Of a DNA stretch of 64,000 nt, positions 17,584 to 26,056 are shown piece by piece (the first letter of the stretch is position 1; each line of letters opens with the position of its first letter). Both the position numbers and the translations under genes were made by a program. Under the pieces are notes generated by a model. That model saw only the letters and a list, made by a program, of their open reading frames with translations, was not told the origin of the DNA and did not search any database. The DNA is from Sporosarcina sp. ACRSL (lineage in GTDB: Bacteria > Bacillota > Bacilli > Bacillales_A > Planococcaceae), in assembly GCF_022346605.1 (NCBI RefSeq), contig NZ_JAKRNT010000004.1:248001-312000 (forward strand). Reading direction: 5' to 3'.

Positions 17584-17731
17584 GGTGCCTGTGCAGCGAA
17601 CTATTCAGTTTATTCACTACAATTGTATATTTTATTTTCGCAAAGTCAGCCTTTTAGAGAAGTAGCTGACTTTTAGTTGTATTTTTACTCTTGATAGTGA
17701 ATAGTCATAAATGTTTGTTACACAGGCACCG
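17584..17731 (+). repeat. TIR element, first half of the second doublet
   Basis: It begins GGTGCCTGTGCAG and ends ACACAGGCACC. The hairpin pairs AAAGTCAGC with GCTGACTTT. It starts five bases after a stop codon, so it can act as that gene's terminator. The gap 17580-17876 holds only this doublet. Confidence 0.85.
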
Positions 17732-17864
17732 GAACAATTCAGTTTATACACTACAATTGTATATTGAGGAAGCAAAAAGTCAGCCATAGAGGTAAATGGC
17801 TGACTTTTCGTTGTATTTTAATGCTTTCGCTTGAATTATCATAAATGTGTCTTGCACAGGCACC
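17726..17864 (+). repeat. TIR element, second half of the second doublet
   Basis: It ends TTGCACAGGCACC. The hairpin pairs AAAAAGTCAGCCAT with ATGGCTGACTTTT. It is very close in sequence to 8616-8755, same orientation. Confidence 0.85.
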
Positions 17865-17876
17865 TCATTGTTAAGG

Positions 17877-20201
17877 TTACTCTACAATAACTTCAATCGG
17901 CTCTCCGACGATATTCCATTCTGTGCCTAGCATGGAGAATGTGTGCTTCACGAATACTTTGGCTGTTCCAGGGGAGAGAGCTTCAATCGTGTTGCCGTTC
18001 AGGCTCACAACACCGTTGTCTTCTGCAACGAAGAGTTCAGAAGCAATATTTTCCTTTTTAGCAGTTCGATAATTGACAAAGGCTTTTGCTTGTACAGTTG
18101 ATGTTTTTCCTACCTTCAGGTTGATTTTCTTAATTGGTGTTTCGAGCTTGATCGGTGAATCAGTCAGCCATTGCATATAGTCGGTGATCGGGCCAACGAG
18201 ACCTTGGGCAAGTTTATCACGGAACGGCTCTTCAGCACGGAATGTCCAGTGCATCGTTAGCATGCCGCGTTGGCGCATATACGTGAGAAATTCCTCGTAC
18301 GTGCTTCCATAGCTTGCGTTCAATGTAACGTTATGAGAAGTGCCATAATCCATCATTTTTTGTGCATTTTTGATTTTTGCCTCCGTCGTTCCAGGCACTG
18401 CTGCAGAATATAGGTAGCCTGCAGGAATTTCAGGTTTTAGTTCAACAGCACGAATCATGCTTCCTAGATCGAAGTTTTGAAGGACCACTTGGTCAACCAT
18501 TCCTTCTTCTTCAATTTCTCTGAGTACCTGTTCCTCGAAGCCGGCGCCTTTTAATTCTACGAGTAAGATAACGTCTTTCCCTTTAAATTTTTGAAGAAAC
18601 TCTTTAAACGTCGGCACTTTTTCTCCCGCAAATTCTTCACTGAACTTGATTCCAGCATCGAGTTGACGGATTTCATCTAACGTCAGATCGCTGACCGCAC
18701 CCGTACCATTTGTCGTACGGTTGACCGTGGTGTCATGCATGATGATTACGTGGCCGTCTTTCGTCAGTTGTAAATCCGTTTCGATTTGGTCTGCGCCAAG
18801 CTCGTAAGCGAGTCGGTACCCTGCCATTGTGTTTTCAGGGGCAAGTGAAGGTACTCCGCGGTGGGCGGCAACAATCGGTCGTTTAACGATTGTATTCTCA
18901 GGGTATTTTCATAGCGCCTCTATGGAAGCAGCTGGGTTACTGGTAATGATGCCGTCTGCTCCAGTATGAATGAGCGCATGCGCGCCGCTTTCATCTTCCG
19001 CCCCGATTCCCCATATTGCCACCATTCTTGTATGCAAATAATGGACATTTTCCCCGTCGAGCAGCTTCTCAGGAATCAAGGCGACTTTTGCATTGCTTGC
19101 ATGGACAGTCCGGATGAGTTCGTTAATGTCGTGTTTGTTGAATGAATTCTTCGTGTAGACGATTCCCCCTCTTGCTGTTGGCATCAGGTTTGTAATAGAC
19201 TTCACGATTTCCGGATGGGACGAGACAATGTGTACGTCTTTCGTCTGCGTAGCATCCAAGGTTTCTATGATCGCCTCTTCAATGCCTTTCGTTTCTAGGT
19301 GCAAAATAGGAATATGCTTGTTTTGTACACTTGCCAATGCTTCACGTAGCGGGGTGCCGTTCGACACCAGCTCACCTGTGCTATTCTGTTCAACTTTCAA
19401 GAGAACGGATGCCGTATTTGAAGAAGCAGCAGCGGATAGGGTTTGTCCGATAAGCGTAGGCGCGTTTATAATATTCGTTTCCGGTTCTTTAGGAAGGAAA
19501 GCGCCTGCGTTTTCAATTGGCGGCAATACTTGCTCAAAAGCTGAAACTTTTACGTTGTCGAATAGGACAGTAGATCCGTTCGCTTGGAAACCGATATCTC
19601 CGTTAAGCAAACCGGACGCTTGATCGGTATTAATAACGATCTTGTTATTGATGAATTGCTGCACACGGTTATTGCTTGCAATGATTTTAATGCGGTAAGG
19701 CTTGTTGTACTCGAACTTTTCCGTGAAAAATGTTGCCTCGGGTACAACCCATTGGTTTCTCGAATTACGCTCTGCAAATTCTGCGCCATTTAGAGCTGTT
19801 GTTCCTCTCCGAATTGCGAATTGATAATATGGATAATCGGACGATTGCACACGGAACATCATCGATGCCCATCGAGTATCCTCTACAGCGGAAACAAAAG
19901 TCATATCCGCTTCAAAGACGATATTCCCATTTTTATCAGGGAGTGGCACAAGCACTCTTGCCGGTGAACTTGAGGATGGTGAGATTAACTTTAACTTTCC
20001 ATTCTCAATGGATGCTTGTCCTTGAATGATGCTCCATCCCTCTGGCAATCCGCTTTCCAACTCGTCAAAATCCTCTTCAACAAGTACAGATTGTTCCGCG
20101 GATACCATATTTCCTGTACCAAACAAATAGCCGAAACCCGTCATCAAAGCGATAACGCCAATGATGACCCACTTCGTAAAACCAATTCCCTTGTTTTGCA
20201 T
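17877..20201 (-). pseudogene. Secreted glycerophosphodiester phosphodiesterase with one in-frame TGA
   Basis: Two open frames in the same reading frame are separated only by a TGA at 18909-18911. Read through, they give about 774 residues: a signal/anchor helix, a LamG-like sandwich domain, a degenerate GDPD-like barrel, then a catalytic GDPD domain and a beta-rich C-terminal domain. The catalytic motif AAHRGVPSLAPENTM lies between the TGA and the first downstream ATG (18827), with no ATG, GTG or TTG start in between. A separately translated second half would therefore lack the catalytic His-Arg. Later GDPD motifs (ETDLQLTKDG, MHDTTVNRTTNGTG, VELKG) are intact, which points to a recent nonsense change, readthrough or a sequencing error. 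Confidence 0.8.
18909..20201 (-). CDS. 5' part of the interrupted GDPD gene: signal peptide, LamG-like and degenerate GDPD domain
   Basis: 430 residues up to the TGA. The N terminus has a hydrophobic helix (WVIIGVIALMTGFGYLFG) ending near VSAEQ, so the product is exported. Residues from about 40 to 210 form a beta-sandwich of the concanavalin/LamG kind (FDELESGLPEGWSIIQGQAS; INTDQASGLLNGDIGFQANG). The rest resembles a GDPD barrel lacking its HRG motif, and ends in ADGIITSNPAASIEAL. AAAGGAGGAAGTGGA precedes the ATG. If no readthrough occurs, this half alone would be a catalytically inert secreted protein. Confidence 0.7.
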   Translation of the reverse strand: MQNKGIGFTKWVIIGVIALMTGFGYLFGTGNMVSAEQSVLVEEDFDELESGLPEGWSIIQGQASIENGKLKLISPSSSSPARVLVPLPDKNGNIVFEADMTFVSAVEDTRWASMMFRVQSSDYPYYQFAIRRGTTALNGAEFAERNSRNQWVVPEATFFTEKFEYNKPYRIKIIASNNRVQQFINNKIVINTDQASGLLNGDIGFQANGSTVLFDNVKVSAFEQVLPPIENAGAFLPKEPETNIINAPTLIGQTLSAAASSNTASVLLKVEQNSTGELVSNGTPLREALASVQNKHIPILHLETKGIEEAIIETLDATQTKDVHIVSSHPEIVKSITNLMPTARGGIVYTKNSFNKHDINELIRTVHASNAKVALIPEKLLDGENVHYLHTRMVAIWGIGAEDESGAHALIHTGADGIITSNPAASIEAL

Positions 20202-20456
20202 TCCACTTCCTCCTTTCGAATTAGATTGCTATTCTAGCAACCTAGTCAGCAATCGGTTAGAAGTATACATGATTCGTAATTGTTTGAAAGTTAAATTATT
20301 CAATTGAAACAAAAAACAATTCTTTATTACCTGATTCGCTTTGTAATCTGTTTCCCCAGTACTACCTATGTGAATAGGACGAGAGACTCGCAATAGAGGA
20401 AAGTAGAAAAATAATTGAAGGATGCGAATAGTTTTCAAAAAGAATGAATAGACTAT

Positions 20457-20483
20457 TGCAATTATATGAATCTACTGTATACT
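20457..20483 (+). promoter_or_regulatory. Probable promoter of the ABC transporter operon
   Basis: TATACT with an upstream TG at 20478-20483, and a TTGCA-type -35 about 15 bases before it. The remaining leader up to the ATG at 20609 holds a short CCCTTT/AAAGGG hairpin near 20536 with no T run. Apart from these I see nothing in the 20202-20608 gap. Confidence 0.4.
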
Positions 20484-20608
20484 ATGGGTAGTTAAATATA
20501 GGCGGAGACGATGAGATGAAAGCCTAAAATGTAAGCCCTTTCTTGAAAGGGGTTCATTTGGCGTTCTTCTCTTTTTTCTTGTCTAAAAAAACAATTAGGG
20601 GGATTTTC

Positions 20609-21640
20609 ATGAAAAGATTTACTGGTTTAGCTGCGAGTGTCTTGTTGGCAACGGGATTGCTGGCTGGTTGTGCAGGGGGAGCATCAGAAGGCGAAAGTGG
20701 AAAAGGAGGGGGCAGGATAACTCTTTATTCACCGGAGACGCCAGATTTTACGAAAGAATTGGCTCAGAAATATGAGGAACTGCATGGCGATAAAGTCGAT
20801 GTGCACTATAACGGGACAAACAACTTAGTGAATCAGATGATGGCTGAGAAAGACAATCCGAAAGCTGACGTTTGGTACGGAGGGGGAGGTATCCTTCCGT
20901 TTGAGGCTGCAGTAGAAAGAGGAATTCTTGCTTCTTATATTCCGGATTTCGCAGCGGATTGGGATGTTGTAGAGGACGGCATTAAAATGAAGCACGAAGA
21001 TGGTAAATATGTCGGCGTAGAACTTTTCGTATTAGGATTCTCTTATAACACGGACTTGGTTTCTGAAGAAGAGGCTCCAAAGACGTGGGCAGACTTGCTT
21101 GATCCAAAATGGGAAGGAAAAATTCAATTCCCGAACCCTGCGGCATCCGGTACGGCTACTTTAATGGTTATGGATCAGATGATGCAGCAAGGTGAGGACA
21201 AAGCGTGGGAGTATTTCGAAAAACTTGTGAAGCAAGCAAACTCTATTCCTGACTCGGGCTCCGCTCCTACAAAAGCTGTAGCGATGGGTGAAGCACATAT
21301 CGGTGTCGGATTTGACTTCATGGCATATGAGCTAAAAGCAAAAGGTGAAACAGTAGACTTCATCGTTCCGGATAAAACACCGGTACTCGCCAACCCTGCT
21401 TCCTTAATTGAAGGAGGCCCGAATGCTGAAGGCGGCAAGAAGTTGATTGATTTCCTTCTGTCCGAGGAAGCTCAACAAATTATGGCAGATTGGTACCATA
21501 TTCCGATCAACCCGAAAGTAGAGTCAAAAACTCCTTTGTCGCTTGAAAAGGTGAAAGCACATGCGGTCGATCTTGATATTGATTGGGTGAATGAAAACTA
21601 CGACCGCGTCCGTGACGGATGGAAAGACAAATTTCAATAA
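20609..21640 (+). CDS. ABC transporter substrate-binding lipoprotein (Fe3+/phosphonate-type family)
   Basis: 343 residues. A lipoprotein signal ends at the lipobox LLAGC. The mature part is a type-2 periplasmic-binding fold (ITLYSPETPDFTKELAQKY; KADVWYGGGGILPFEAA; PKTWADLLDPKWEGKI). This family binds ferric iron, 2-aminoethylphosphonate, polyamines and similar small solutes. AGGGGG before the ATG at 20609 sets the start. It is first of a three-gene importer operon. Its location between GDPD and glycerol-3-phosphate genes suggests a phosphate ester or glycerophosphodiester substrate, but the sequence does not show the ligand. Confidence 0.88.
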   Translation: MKRFTGLAASVLLATGLLAGCAGGASEGESGKGGGRITLYSPETPDFTKELAQKYEELHGDKVDVHYNGTNNLVNQMMAEKDNPKADVWYGGGGILPFEAAVERGILASYIPDFAADWDVVEDGIKMKHEDGKYVGVELFVLGFSYNTDLVSEEEAPKTWADLLDPKWEGKIQFPNPAASGTATLMVMDQMMQQGEDKAWEYFEKLVKQANSIPDSGSAPTKAVAMGEAHIGVGFDFMAYELKAKGETVDFIVPDKTPVLANPASLIEGGPNAEGGKKLIDFLLSEEAQQIMADWYHIPINPKVESKTPLSLEKVKAHAVDLDIDWVNENYDRVRDGWKDKFQ

Positions 21641-21656
21641 TTAAGGGTGAAGATGA

Positions 21657-22787
21657 ATGGGATCAGTAAGAATTGAAAAAATGACAAAATCATTTGGGGA
21701 TTTTACTGCTCTTCACGACATTAACCTTGATATCGAGGAGGGCGAGTTTTTCGCCCTTCTTGGTCCTTCGGGATGTGGGAAAACAACGACAATGCGCTGT
21801 ATAGCCGGTTTCGAAAATCCAACATCAGGAAGAATTTACATAGGGGATCGTGAAGTTGAAAAAATTCCTGCGAATAAACGAAATTGTGGCATGGTGTTCC
21901 AAAGCTATGCACTGTTTCCACATATGAACGTGTTTGAAAATGTCGCTTACAGCTTAAACATTAAGCAATTGAATGCAAGTAATCCTATTAAACAGATGGG
22001 AATCTATGCACGTTTACTCTCAAGTCGCTTAGGAAAATATCCAGAAGATCTTAGAAAAAAAGTAATGGAAATATTGAAGTATGTTGAACTGGATAATCAT
22101 GCTGATCGCTTAACGAGTGAATTATCCGGTGGACAGCAGCAGCGTGTCGCCCTTGCTAGAGCATTGGTAATGGAGCCGGCGGTTCTTCTTATGGATGAAC
22201 CTTTATCCAACTTGGACCAAAAATTGCGTCACTCGATGAGAAACACGATTCGTACGATTCAACAGGACCTCGGCATTACGACGATTTTCGTCACCCATGA
22301 CCAAGAAGAGGCGATGAGTATGGCGGACCGGGTTGCGGTTATGGATAAAGGCCATATCGTCCAAATCGGAACCCCGACAGATTTATATAGTAATCCTTCG
22401 ACTCCATTCATTGCAGATTTCGTAGGTACGTCAAACATCTTGAAAGGTACTGTTCAAGGCGGTGAGAATGGATTGACTGTCGTCAAAGGGGAAGGGTTTT
22501 TACTCCGTTCGTCAAGAAAGTCGAAGAAACAAGAAGTGGATGTCATCATTCGTCCTGAACACGTAAAAGTGGAAGCAGCGGATAGTGTCATTGATCACAC
22601 TCAAACGAATGTAATTGAAGGGACAGTCATCATGTCGACGTATTTAGGCTCCATTGTCCGGTACGACGTTCAAGTCGGTTCCTATCAATTGATTGTCGAT
22701 ACAACGTATTCCTCAGGCGCCAATATTTTTGAGGAAGGAAAAAAGGTTAAGTTGACGGTTGATCATGAGAGGGTGCTGTTAATATGA
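21657..22787 (+). CDS. ABC transporter ATP-binding protein
   Basis: 376 residues. Walker A is GPSGCGKTTT, the Q-loop region FQSYALFPHM, the signature LSGGQQQR, Walker B VLLMDEPLSNLD, and the switch histidine TVFVTHDQ-like (IFVTHDQEEAMS). A C-terminal TOBE-type extension follows from about residue 250. An insertion of about 30 residues sits between the Q loop and the signature (SNPIKQMGIYARLLSSRLGK). It powers the importer together with the binding protein 16 bp upstream; its stop overlaps the permease start by four bases, so the two are translationally coupled. Confidence 0.92.
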   Translation: MGSVRIEKMTKSFGDFTALHDINLDIEEGEFFALLGPSGCGKTTTMRCIAGFENPTSGRIYIGDREVEKIPANKRNCGMVFQSYALFPHMNVFENVAYSLNIKQLNASNPIKQMGIYARLLSSRLGKYPEDLRKKVMEILKYVELDNHADRLTSELSGGQQQRVALARALVMEPAVLLMDEPLSNLDQKLRHSMRNTIRTIQQDLGITTIFVTHDQEEAMSMADRVAVMDKGHIVQIGTPTDLYSNPSTPFIADFVGTSNILKGTVQGGENGLTVVKGEGFLLRSSRKSKKQEVDVIIRPEHVKVEAADSVIDHTQTNVIEGTVIMSTYLGSIVRYDVQVGSYQLIVDTTYSSGANIFEEGKKVKLTVDHERVLLI

Positions 22788-24487
22788 AACGTATTAAAAA
22801 CAGCTTCAGCGGATTGACAGTCGTAAAAGTCCTCATCTATATATTCTTTGGCTTATTCATGTTATTACCGCTTCTCTCTGTTTTCGTTGTCAGTTTTACT
22901 GGTGAACCAACGAATCTATTAGGTTCAATAACTGATCCGGCAATTTTTAATTCAACGCTTGAGAAGTTCAAGAACATTTCATTTGAAAACTATAAAAGGA
23001 TTTTTTTAAACGCTGGATATTTTTCTGCATTGAAAAACAGCCTTGTGTTGGCGTTTACTGTTACCATCATCATTATCCTTGTTTGTATTCCCCTTGCATA
23101 TGGGATTGCAAGAACGAAAATGCCTTTTAAAAAGACGATATCTGCATTATGTATGATTCCATTGATTGTTCCGACGTTCATTTCTGCATATGCTTTTATT
23201 ATTATGTTCGGTCGGGCTGGGTGGGTGACGCAAATTTATAATGCGCTTGGTGGGGAAGGCATGCTATTGAATCCTTATTCGATGGCGGGGGTCGTTGCCG
23301 TACAAGTATTCTTCTTTTTCCCGTATGCCTTATGGCCATTAGTGGCGGCATTCAAAGTGAGTGATATCAGTTTGGAAGAGGCTTCTCAAAATCTTGGGGC
23401 GAAAAGTTGGTTCACTTTCATTTTTGTGACGTTTCCACTTGCATTGCCGGGGGTCATTTCGAGTGCATTGCTCATCTTTACAGTGAGCTTCTCGGATTTT
23501 GGAAGTCCGATTGTCCTTGCGCCAAAGGAATTGAACTTGCTCGTCGTTGAAGCGTATCGAGAAATATCAGGGTTCTTCAACTGGGGCGGGGCAGCCATCC
23601 TTACAGTTGTCATGGTAATCGTGGCATCAATCTTCTTATATTTGCAACATCTATTTACGAAGGGCAAAAATTATGGCTCTGTTTCAGGAAAGCCGAAACA
23701 ACTGAAGTTAATTGAGAATAAATTATTGAATCGCGTTCTATCAGGTTATTCCCTATTTATCGTACTGATTCCACTTTTGGCGATGCTTACAGTGGTACTA
23801 CAGTCCGTTGCAACGACATGGGGGAAGGATTTATTGCCGAGTGGTTATACATTGAATCACTATAAAACAATCTTCTCCAATTCCATGGGGAATATCCAAA
23901 ACAGTATCATGCTTGCGACAGGTGCATTAATTTTAAGCGTAATCGTCGCGACATTCGTATCGTATTTCGTCGTCAGACAGAATTCAGCGAAATTGGATTT
24001 CATCGCCTCCATTCCGTTAGTCGTGCCAGGAATCGCTTTCGGGATTGCGTTAATCCAAACATTTAATACGGCACCTTTGCAGTTGACGGGGACAGCTGTA
24101 CTTTTAATCATTGCTTATACAATTCGACGACTTCCTTATATGGTCCGTTCGACAATGGGATCGATGCGGGCAATCAAACAAGATATTGAAGAAGCAGCAG
24201 TGAATCTTGGGGCCACTCCACTGACTGCAGCAATTACGATCGTCGGACCTTTAATGCTGCCGGGAATCGCAGCGGGATCGGTACTCGTATTCATTACGGT
24301 CATTAAAGAGGCGAGTGTTTCGATCTTGCTTGCACCGCCTGAATGGGCACCAATGAGTTTGGCAATCTTCCAAAACATCCTTCGGGCAGAGTACTATTCT
24401 GCAGCAGCGATGTCTGTTGTTCTAGTTGTGTTAGTGCTAGTTTTGCAAGCCATCGCCAATCTGATCGGAAAAAAACAAAGGCTTTAA
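22784..24487 (+). CDS. ABC transporter permease, fused double-domain type
   Basis: 567 residues with about 12 membrane helices in two homologous halves. Each half carries an EAA-type cytoplasmic loop (SLEEASQNLGAKSWFTFIFV near residue 195; DIEEAAVNLGATPLTAAITI near residue 467). The fusion of two permease units in one chain is typical of the FbpB/AfuB/ThiP group and means no second permease gene is needed. It overlaps the ATPase by four bases. Confidence 0.9.
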   Translation: MKRIKNSFSGLTVVKVLIYIFFGLFMLLPLLSVFVVSFTGEPTNLLGSITDPAIFNSTLEKFKNISFENYKRIFLNAGYFSALKNSLVLAFTVTIIIILVCIPLAYGIARTKMPFKKTISALCMIPLIVPTFISAYAFIIMFGRAGWVTQIYNALGGEGMLLNPYSMAGVVAVQVFFFFPYALWPLVAAFKVSDISLEEASQNLGAKSWFTFIFVTFPLALPGVISSALLIFTVSFSDFGSPIVLAPKELNLLVVEAYREISGFFNWGGAAILTVVMVIVASIFLYLQHLFTKGKNYGSVSGKPKQLKLIENKLLNRVLSGYSLFIVLIPLLAMLTVVLQSVATTWGKDLLPSGYTLNHYKTIFSNSMGNIQNSIMLATGALILSVIVATFVSYFVVRQNSAKLDFIASIPLVVPGIAFGIALIQTFNTAPLQLTGTAVLLIIAYTIRRLPYMVRSTMGSMRAIKQDIEEAAVNLGATPLTAAITIVGPLMLPGIAAGSVLVFITVIKEASVSILLAPPEWAPMSLAIFQNILRAEYYSAAAMSVVLVVLVLVLQAIANLIGKKQRL

Positions 24488-24550
24488 TTTAAGAGAGAAG
24501 TGTGAGCTGGAAACAACATATGTTTTAGGCATAATTTACTTGGGGTGAGG

Positions 24551-25327
24551 GTGTTGAAAGGGTTTATTTTTGATTTGGATGGAACGATTTATCTTGACGA
24601 CCATATGATCGACGGGGCGTCGGAGGCGATCAAAACGCTGAAAGAGCGTGGGGATAAAGTAGTTTTCCTTACGAATAAATCAATTGCGAATCGCAAAGAG
24701 TACGTTGAGAAATTGAATCGTTTAGGGATTGAGGTTGAGCTAAGCGAAGTCATTAACTCAAATTATATTACGGCGCATTATTTGAAAACGGTTATGAATC
24801 AAGACGATTCGGTATATGCAATCGGAGAAAGTCCTTTATTCGAGGAACTGGCAAATGAAAACATAAAGCTGGCGGATAATCCCGCCAGCGCCTCACATGT
24901 TGTATTAGGATGGGATCGGCAATTCAGCTATGACAAATTGAATAATGCTTTTCAAGCATGGCGAAATGGAGCCGAAATTTTGGCAACCAACCCGGATCGG
25001 ACTTGTCCAGTGCAGGACGGCGAAATTCCAGACTGTGGCGCGATGATAGGTGCTTTGGAGGGGGCGACCGGTCAACCGGTGAAACTGATTGCGGGCAAAC
25101 CTTCCTCCTTCATGTCAGAATATGTGTTGAAAAATGTTTTAAAAATGAAAGCGGATCAATGCTATATGGTCGGTGATCGTCTGGAAACGGATATCCGGAT
25201 GGCCAACGAAGCAGGCATTCATTCTGTATTAGTGATGACTGGCATCACGACTTCCGCTATGTTGGAAACAGCTACTGATCGACCTGAATTTATCTTGGAA
25301 AGCGTAAAAGATATAGCAACTTTATAA
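24551..25327 (+). CDS. HAD-superfamily phosphatase, NagD/AraL-like
   Basis: About 258 residues, subclass IIA HAD. The nucleophile motif is FDLDGTIYLD, motif II is VVFLTNKS, the lysine region is LIAGKPSSFM, and motif III/IV is MVGDRLETDIRMANEAG. Relatives dephosphorylate sugar phosphates, phosphoglycolate or glycerol phosphate. GGGGTGAGG directly precedes several possible starts (GTG 24545, GTG 24551, TTG 24554), so the exact start is uncertain by a few codons. It lies 63 bp after the permease on the same strand without a terminator, suggesting it processes what the transporter imports (inference). Confidence 0.85.
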   Translation: MLKGFIFDLDGTIYLDDHMIDGASEAIKTLKERGDKVVFLTNKSIANRKEYVEKLNRLGIEVELSEVINSNYITAHYLKTVMNQDDSVYAIGESPLFEELANENIKLADNPASASHVVLGWDRQFSYDKLNNAFQAWRNGAEILATNPDRTCPVQDGEIPDCGAMIGALEGATGQPVKLIAGKPSSFMSEYVLKNVLKMKADQCYMVGDRLETDIRMANEAGIHSVLVMTGITTSAMLETATDRPEFILESVKDIATL

Positions 25328-25885
25328 ATCAAAATTCCACAGGGATGGATTGCCTGAAGAGACGGCCAATGCGCCTGCTTCAAGTGCTGCATGGACCTCT
25401 GAAATATCACTGATGAGCCCACCAGCAATAATCGGAAAATCAAGTTCATTTGACAATTGGTCGATGATTTTGGGGATGATACCGGGTAGGATTTCCACCG
25501 CATCCGGCTTGCAGGATTTCACCATCTCCATCCCTTTATTAATAGCAGCCCAGTCCAACAGGAAAATCCGTTGAATCGTTAGTAATCCGACTTCTTTAGC
25601 CATTTTCACAATATGGCTTTTCGTTGTAATGATTCCTGTAGGATTCCAATATTCAGCAACGTAATTGAGCGCATTTTTGGAATTGGAGAGCCCATCAATA
25701 AAGTCCAAATGAAGAAAGACATGTTTGTTGGCCGCGCGTAACTGTTGAATATAGTCCGCAATGGTCATTAGATTCCCGGTTAACAGAAAGACAATGTTGG
25801 AATTGGATGTAAGAGCGAGTTGTAAATCCTCCTCATTTTTAACGGAGGCAATCATTTGGGATTCCACCATGTCAACTAGACTCAA
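25322..25885 (-). CDS. glpP: Glycerol-3-phosphate-responsive antiterminator GlpP
   Basis: 187 residues, the family's length. It is a TIM-barrel-like protein with HVFLHLDFIDGLSNSKNALN, GIITTKSHIVKMAKEVGL, RIFLLDWAAINKGMEMVK, DAVEILPGIIPKII and PIIAGGLISD, all typical of GlpP. In Bacillus it binds glycerol-3-phosphate and the leader RNA of glpD, preventing termination. Here it diverges from glpD, whose leader holds a strong terminator. The start is a TTG with AAAGGATG about nine bases ahead; a nearby ATG is in another frame. Its 3' end overlaps the convergent HAD gene by six bases. Confidence 0.9.
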   Translation of the reverse strand: MSLVDMVESQMIASVKNEEDLQLALTSNSNIVFLLTGNLMTIADYIQQLRAANKHVFLHLDFIDGLSNSKNALNYVAEYWNPTGIITTKSHIVKMAKEVGLLTIQRIFLLDWAAINKGMEMVKSCKPDAVEILPGIIPKIIDQLSNELDFPIIAGGLISDISEVHAALEAGALAVSSGNPSLWNFDL

Positions 25886-25925
25886 GTTTATTCATCCTTT
25901 CGAAAAATATGAAATACTGTACTAT

Positions 25926-25931
25926 TATAAT
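25926..25931 (+). promoter_or_regulatory. -10 box of the glpD promoter
   Basis: A perfect TATAAT with a weak TTCGAA 18 bases upstream. It would start transcription about 100 bases ahead of glpD, so that the message passes through the leader terminator. Confidence 0.5.
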
Positions 25932-25984
25932 ACCATAGCAAGCAAGAAGGAAAAGGAAAATTTCATAGGGTCAGAGATGATGAG

Positions 25985-26035
25985 AAAAGGCCATTACAAT
26001 CCCTGCATTCGCAGGGTTATTGTAATGGTCTTTTT
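25985..26035 (+). promoter_or_regulatory. glpD leader terminator, likely GlpP antitermination site
   Basis: A long stem (GGCCATTACAAT with ATTGTAATGGTC, plus inner CTGC/GCAG) and a T run lie directly before the glpD ribosome binding site. In Bacillus glpD the same arrangement is relieved by GlpP with glycerol-3-phosphate; glpP is the divergent neighbour. Confidence 0.8.
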
Positions 26036-26056
26036 ACGTAGAGGAGTGTGGTAAAG

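Noticed and set aside
20490-20608. A riboswitch in the leader of the ABC transporter operon
   Set aside because: A small CCCTTT/AAAGGG hairpin is visible, but no known riboswitch consensus and no T run could be recognised.
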